Assembly (NCBI GenBank): GCA_027604505.1
Contig: JADIIX010000294.1
Span: 1-15,672, forward strand
Direction of reading: 5' to 3'
Source: Gonapodya sp. JEL0774
Lineage: Eukaryota > Monoblepharomycota > Monoblepharidomycetes > Monoblepharidales > Gonapodyaceae
DNA: 15,672 nucleotides
Below are positions 10,701 to 15,672 of the stretch, in pieces. The notes beneath the pieces are model-generated. The model saw only the letters and a program-made list of their open reading frames with translations, did no database searches and had not been told where the DNA came from. Within the stretch, counting starts at the first letter, position 1. Each line of letters begins with the position of its first letter. The translations under genes and the position numbers were made by a program.

Positions 10701-10935
10701 GTGTGATTTGAACAACTTGAGTTGTTGCTGCAGTCGCCGAGTAGTGCCTTCCACCAAAAAGACTGCGCATGGTCCGCCGAATGTGAAAGGGAGATTCCAC
10801 ACGTGGTGATGCAGAGGCTTGTGGCAAGCGGGATGGATCGCCATTGTCAGACAAGTGATTTCTCGCATTCTCCAAAACTCCCTCCACTAGAAGTGGTGGA
10901 TGTGGATTCAATCGCATTTCCACGGCCTCGTTCAT
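7792..10935 (-). CDS. APP1: App1-like phosphatidate phosphatase (DUF2183), 8 exons
   Basis: Model: complement(join(7792..7843, 7921..8109, 8186..8621, 8689..9683, 9734..9897, 10009..10023, 10086..10167, 10235..10935)), 878 codons, about 877 aa. Yeast App1 is a Mg-dependent phosphatidate phosphatase making diacylglycerol at sites of actin and endocytosis. Seen: a Ser/Thr/Pro-rich N-terminus; LYPTYG...WELEIRGW, the start of the App1 domain; RFLASPVPNASVFINI near 326; a low-complexity segment at about 345-580; and GWLEGKTRL. The HAD-like catalytic core follows: SDLDDT (DxDxT, Asp673 and Asp675), YVSSSP (about 721-726) and VGDSGEDDA (about 789-797). NFPSQVGCILIRDV and a short last exon from DPSDVW to the stop complete it. 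Exon 3 is only 15 bp. The ATG at 10935 is the first in frame; an earlier open frame starts only at TTG. A 66-bp in-frame intron (8845-8910) may also exist. The domain call is firm; N-terminal exons and start are less so. Confidence 0.85.
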
Positions 10936-11057
10936 TCCCAAATCTGAATCTCGTTTGCTGAAGTGGTGGATATAGATAACGAAGAAGGCCTTGAGGATTT
11001 GGTCGGAGAAATTTCGTGTGCAGTCGGCCCCATCCTATTCGATTCCCAAGCGTTCAT
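10932..11057 (-). other. Possible 41-codon upstream ORF overlapping the APP1 start
   Basis: An ATG at 11057 opens a 41-codon frame whose TGA overlaps the proposed APP1 ATG as ATGA. This layout suits termination-reinitiation control of APP1 translation. The predicted peptide is Ser/Thr-rich and unlike any family I know. An alternative is that this stretch is intron or an upstream coding exon: the APP1 frame itself stays open for about 34 codons above its ATG, back to an AG that could act as an acceptor. Confidence 0.25.
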
Positions 11058-11710
11058 TTCAAATACAAATAAAGATCGTGCTAATAATTAATCCTCGTCA
11101 GTCAAATTGTTATGGGCAATACTTAAGGTCACGAAAACTCTTTGATTCGCTGGGTGAGGACGCCGAGCGTAATCAGCCCTTCCCGCCCAAGGTTGCACGC
11201 TGTGCGTCTATGTAATCTGGCCGATGATAAAAGACCGCTGTTGTGGGACGCAGCATGAGCTCTGGTTTCTTTCAAAGTACTCGATGCGTACTGTGTTTTG
11301 AGTGAAATATTTTCATACATAACCGATTGCTGACTCTTACGGCTGAACACCGAAATGGGCTTTGTGAAGTCTCTCACATACTTGAGGGTTTCAAAATACT
11401 CCAATCCAAAAGTGTATATTGGCAAAAACGGCGCGGCATCAAATCGCCGCAACTGTGTGTTCGCAAGACGCGACTGCGTGGTGTTGTGTCTATAGGTGTC
11501 TGGGACAAACAAGATGCTTACATAGTCACGGTATACGCAAACGCTTATGAAATGTTTTTGCGCTATCTAGGAACGTGGTATTTTCCGTCAGGCTGTTTAG
11601 TGTTCTTGGGAACTGGCACTAGCATTTCGTGGGTACCTTGACATGTGCACAGGGAGGTGGTAGGGGGCAACCACACCACAACAACAGGAGATTCTCCGAA
11701 AAGCACGATC
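11058..11710. other. Divergent intergenic region between APP1 and the kinase-Sel1 gene
   Basis: About 650 bp with no recognisable gene. It should contain both promoters. Just before the kinase ATG the + strand is CA-rich (about 11660-11690), like a fungal 5' leader. A 127-codon open frame on the minus strand (11129-11512) is bounded by splice-like sites but has no recognisable homology; it is treated as unproven. Confidence 0.45.
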
Positions 11711-14700
11711 ATGCTCTGTTTTGCATCCTGTTTCAGGTCACACTCACCTCCTCCATCAAAATCTGTGTCCCATGTCCTCCTCACTCCCCTTCAACCCAAG
11801 ACTGCTCCTACCGACCAGGACTCCACTGTTGCTAACCCTGCCCAAGACCTGTCGAATGTTGACGCTCCCGCCCAGGTACTTGTCGCAACCACCTCCCTTG
11901 TTCTCCCCAAGAAAACTTCAACGAAAGCCCAAGGGACTGCTAGAGAAGACCAGGCTCAGCTTAGACCGATTGATGAATTTGAACGCTTCCAAGCCATGGT
12001 TGTGACCAAACTTCCGCCTTTGTGGGAGATTGAAGCGAAGGACATAACATGCACATGGCACCCCAAGAAGGACAAAATCGGTGAAGGTGGATATGGGACT
12101 GTTTTCAAGGGAACGTGGCTCGGCCACTTACCTGTGGCTCTCAAAACCGCCAAGTTCCAAGATGGTTATGATGGAAAGGTGAGACTCCTTGATGCCCTTC
12201 CCGATGACCCTGTGTTCACCCATTAGGAGCAGGCTTTTGACCGCGAAGCGTCTCTGTGGTTTCGATTGTCATCACCGCACGTTCTCAATTTGCACGGCAT
12301 TGCCAGAACAGCCGATGCTCTGGTCTTTGTGTGTCCCATCCTCGAGAATGGAGACGTAAAGCACTATCTAGATCAAGAACGGTTTTCAAACATGCATGCG
12401 CGACACCAAGAAGTGCTGAAGCTCGTGAGTTGCTACTTCCGCGCTATCTCCAGAGGCATGTGTTCTTGTTCTCAGTCTCCGTCGCAGCTTCTGCATTTCG
12501 CTCGGGGTATCCAATATCTCCATGAACGGAGAATTGTTCATGCCGACATCAAGCCACCAAATCTTCTGGTAGATGGCAAGGGCCGAGGAGTTATTGGAGA
12601 CTTCGGAGTGTGCAAAATCCTCCCTCAAACAGGCGTTCCCGCACCGGACGGGAGCTCATCAATCGACCCCAATGACCTTATTGATGAAATCACTGGGAAC
12701 CGTGGGGGGACACCTCGCTACATGTCTCCCGAGCGTCTACGTGGAGAAGGCACCACGGAAAAGGACGACGTCTATGCATTTTCACTCATTATCTATGAGG
12801 TAGAGAGGAGGATGCGATATTAACCTGTGAACTTCATTTACTTATTGTGGAATCTACAGCTGTGGACTTCCAAAAACGCCTATGATGAGCTTTTACTCCT
12901 ACCGAATACGCAGAAAGATCTGATTTATCAACTTTTAACCTCGAGTCAATCATACCTCCGCCCTCGAGTAGACAAAAGCACCAACATGCCCGTTGAGCTT
13001 GAACGGCTCATGGAACAGTGCTGGGCATATCACCCAGACGATAGGCCACTCTTTGTTGAGATTGTCAAGAAGCTAGAAGAGATGGTGTGAGTTTCTGTGT
13101 GTTGCATTGCTTCCTTAGAGCACACTTTCATCAAAACGGTTGCTCCAGGCCACCAAGCCCAGACCACGCTGTTCAGGACGCAACTATTGCGGAACTAGAT
13201 TCGCCATCAACGTTGGCTGCAGTCTTCGAGCTTGCTGGAAATTTGAGATACGGTCGTAATGGAAAGCAGCAAGATCTCTGGAAGGCGGCTTACCTGTATG
13301 AACGTGCTGCCACAGAAGGACATGAGCTGGCGCAAGTTGAGCTCTCTTTCTGCTACGCTCGTGGACTCGGGGTTATCCGAAAGGATCTAACTCAAGCGTT
13401 CACGTGGTGCCTTCAAGCAGGCAACAGTGGCAACATGTTGGCACAAAATACACTGGGAAGGTACTACTATTATGGAGAAGGAGTCGCACCCGATTTCTCA
13501 GAGGCAGTCAAGTGGTGGAGGAAAGCTGCAGACCAGGGGTACCCTAATGCGCAGACCAACCTTGGTAACTGCTACAACAAAGGAGAGGGTGTGGAGAAGG
13601 ACCTCAAAGAGGCGGTCACTTGGTACGAGAAGGCAGCAGACCAGGGGTACGTGGCTGCACAGCTCGAACTTGCTAACTGCTACTACAATGCGCAAGGCAC
13701 GGATCAGGACTTGGTAAAGGCGGTGGAGTGGTACAAAATGGCCGCAGATCAGGGATATGCGGCTGCGCAGTTCAATCTCGGTAACTGCTACAATTACGGG
13801 CAGGGAGTCGAGACGGACATGGTTGAGGCGGTGAAGTGGTACAGGAAGGCCACGGAACAGGGACATGCGGCTGCGCAGTTCAACCTCGGTAACTCATTCT
13901 TCAACGAACAAGGCGCCGTGAATTTGACGGAGGCTGTTGAATGGTGGAGGAGGGCTGCAGACCAAGGCTTTGCCTCTGCACAGTTCAACCTTGGTGTTGC
14001 CTACGCAACCGGGCAGGGAGTAGGAGTGAACTTTGGAGAGTCAGTTGTGTGGTTCAGGAAGGCGGCAGATCAGGGCAACTCCTATGCGCAGGTTGACCTT
14101 GGTAACTGCTACTACAACGGGCAGGGAGTGAAACAAAACTTTGTTGACGCGATCAAGTGGTACAGGAAGGCCGCAGACCAGGGCGAGGCGGCTGCACAGT
14201 TCTACCTCGGTGTTGGCTACGCAAACGGACAGGGTGAGGAGAAGGATCTCAAAGAGGCGGTCACATGGTACCGGAAGGCCGCAGATCAGGCCCACGTGGC
14301 TGCACAGCTCGCCCTTGGGAACTGTTACTACAACGGGCAGGGTGTGGATCAGGACTTGGGAGAGGCTGTGAAGTGGTTTATGAAGGCTGCAGACCAGGGA
14401 TATGTGGCTGCGCAGTTCAACCTCGGTGCTTGCTATGTGAATGGGCATGGTGTGAAGCAAGACTATCGTGATGCAGTGAAGTGGTTTGGGAAGGCCGCGG
14501 ACCAGAATCACGCAGCTGCGCAGTTAAACCTCGGTAACTCTTACTACAACGGGGTGGGTGTGAACAAAGACTTGGGAGAGGCGGTAAAGTGGTTTATGAA
14601 GGCTGCAGAACAGGGGAAGGTGGATGCCCAGTACATGCTTGGTGTGTGCTACGCGAATGGGCACGGCGTGAAGCAAGACTATTTCGACGCCGTGAATTGG

Positions 14701-15408
14701 TACAACAAGGCTGCCCAGAAAGGCCATGCAGTTGCGCAGTGCAACCTCGGCAGCTGCTATTATGAAGGTTTGGGTGTGAAGAGTGACAAGGCTGAGGGTG
14801 TAAACTGGTGGAGAATGGCAGCAAACCAGGGCCATGCCATTGCTCAGCATAACCTAGCAGAATGTCTCCGATGTGGTCGAGGTACCGATCGAAAACTGCA
14901 GGAATCTCAGAAATGGTTCAGGAAAGCGGCTGACCAAGGATTGAGTTTCAGCCAATTTAACCTTGCCTACTACTTTTACTTGCATGGCCTTGGTGTTACC
15001 GAATGTGACCTTGTGGAAGCTGAGGAGCTCTTTGTAAGGGCAGCTGATGGCAACCATATCAAGAGTCTCGGTGTGTTGTATGAACGTGGATGGGGCGGAA
15101 GAGCAAAGGACGAGGAGAAAGCAATTGAACACTACAAAAGTGATCTCAGCGAGGAATCCAAGACTTTACTTGGGACCATGTATGAGGAGGGTCGCGGTGG
15201 ATTAGAGCGTGATTTGGCAAAGGCAGTGGAGCTGTACACGAAGGCGGTGGAGGAGGCTGGGGACCAAGTTGCGCAGGCTCACCTGGGACAGATGCATGAG
15301 CTTGGCCTGGGTGGAGTGCCGATGGACCTGTCCAAGGCAATTGAGTTGTACAAGTTGGCAGACACGTCAAAGTCTCGGGAAGCACTGGCCCGCTTGAATG
15401 AAAAGTAA
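11711..15408 (+). CDS. TKL-like Ser/Thr protein kinase fused to a Sel1-like repeat array, 5 exons
   Basis: Model: join(11711..12178, 12227..12424, 12488..12799, 12860..13086, 13149..15408), 1155 codons, about 1154 aa. Residues 1-110 are Ser/Thr/Pro-rich, with Cys3 and Cys7 near the start. The kinase domain spans about 118-402: GEGGYG glycine loop at 124-129, VALK with Lys145, EQAFDREA helix C, HADIKPPN catalytic loop at 240-247, DFG at 260-262, GGTPRYMSPE ending the activation segment at about 304, and CWAYHPDDRP at 380-389. Lys after Asp in the catalytic loop indicates Ser/Thr specificity. HAD instead of HRD makes it a non-RD kinase, but the key Lys, Asp and DFG are intact, so it should be active. 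Residues 425-1145 hold about 20 Sel1-like repeats of 36 residues, an alpha-solenoid that usually binds proteins. The frame above 11711 opens only with GTG, so this ATG is preferred. Function is inferred: a scaffolded signalling kinase with unknown input. Confidence 0.88.
13216..15390 (+). repeat. Coding tandem array of about 20 Sel1-like repeats (108-bp units)
   Basis: Each unit encodes about 36 residues on the pattern AQxxLGxxYYNGxGVxxDxxEAVKWYRKAADQGxx. The first two and last four units are diverged, and repeat 7 is one residue short. Units 4-6 (13549-13872) and 10-12 (14194-14517) resemble each other in the same order, with a shared 17-mer at 13603-13619 and 14248-14264. Units 11-12 also resemble 13-14. 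The array is protein-coding throughout, without spacers. Confidence 0.92.
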
Positions 15409-15511
15409 TGTGTTGCAAGCAATTGTAACTTGCATTGGCATTGAAATTCCTGAACAACCAGCAACCCACGTCATGGTGTCACATGGGACTCAAGACTGTT
15501 GGAGTTCTGGG

Positions 15512-15517
15512 AATAAA
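15512..15517 (+). terminator. AATAAA polyadenylation signal of the kinase-Sel1 gene
   Basis: An exact AATAAA hexamer lies about 100 bp after the stop codon. It is followed by an A-rich stretch and a 14-bp perfect palindrome (ACTATTTAAATAGT, 15526-15539). Cleavage would be expected shortly downstream. The remaining bases to the window end show no gene. Confidence 0.55.
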
Positions 15518-15672
15518 TGAAAAACACTATTTAAATAGTTGGATTTGCAGTGCTAGGCTTACTAGGGGTGTGTGACTGTGATACACTTTATTGACCCCCT
15601 CCAAACTGCCTCAAACACTCCCAACCCACTCCCAATATGTAGTAGAATGTTTTTTGTGAGGGGGCAAGTACA

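Noticed and set aside
11645-11710. Upstream extension of the kinase N-terminus
   Set aside because: The frame opens there only with GTG, and the first ATG is at 11711. The CA-rich stretch before it looks like a 5' leader.
13498-14850. Several long minus-strand open frames in the Sel1 region
   Set aside because: They are antisense shadows that stay open because the coding repeats are periodic.
13216-15390. Regular repeats that could suggest a CRISPR or satellite array
   Set aside because: The 108-bp units are one continuous open frame coding Sel1-like repeats, with no spacers and with diverged unit sequences.

Overview
This window is nuclear DNA from a fungus. Five protein genes can be assembled by hand. 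All are split by short introns (44-151 bp) with GT...AG borders, mostly GTGAGT, GTAAGT or GTACGT donors. Every exon junction proposed here keeps the reading frame. The order of genes and the content (eukaryotic glutathione synthetase, App1-type phosphatase, kinase fused to Sel1-like repeats) fit Fungi. Kinase/Sel1 fusions are typical of several early-diverging lineages such as chytrids, but the phylum cannot be fixed from this sequence. No mobile element, RNA gene or bacterial-type operon was seen.

Layout. 1-661: a G homopolymer at the very edge, then a GT-rich flank without a supportable gene. 662-2415 (-): an HSL-type alpha/beta hydrolase, 8 exons, about 412 aa. 2416-3429: a divergent promoter region holding a 53-bp C-rich tract. 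3430-5131 (+): an extended-SDR/NAD-epimerase-like protein, 8 exons, 339 aa. 5132-5324: a short convergent intergenic stretch. 5325-7286 (-): glutathione synthetase (GSH2), 7 exons, 507 aa. 7287-7791: spacer. 7792-10935 (-): App1-like phosphatidate phosphatase (DUF2183), 8 exons, about 877 aa, with a possible overlapping upstream ORF. 10936-11710: divergent promoter region. 11711-15408 (+): a Ser/Thr kinase fused to about 20 Sel1-like repeats, 5 exons, about 1154 aa, followed by an AATAAA signal.

How the genes relate. They do not form an obvious pathway or cluster. Glutathione synthesis, lipid phosphatase, esterase and redox enzyme functions look like ordinary chromosomal neighbours. Two gene pairs (hydrolase/SDR and APP1/kinase) are divergent and could share regulatory DNA. 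The most distinctive locus is the kinase-Sel1 fusion, whose repeat array shows recent multi-repeat duplications. The kinase domain is non-RD (HAD in place of HRD) with an expanded activation segment. All exon models are inferred from splice consensus, phase and family motifs, not from transcripts.
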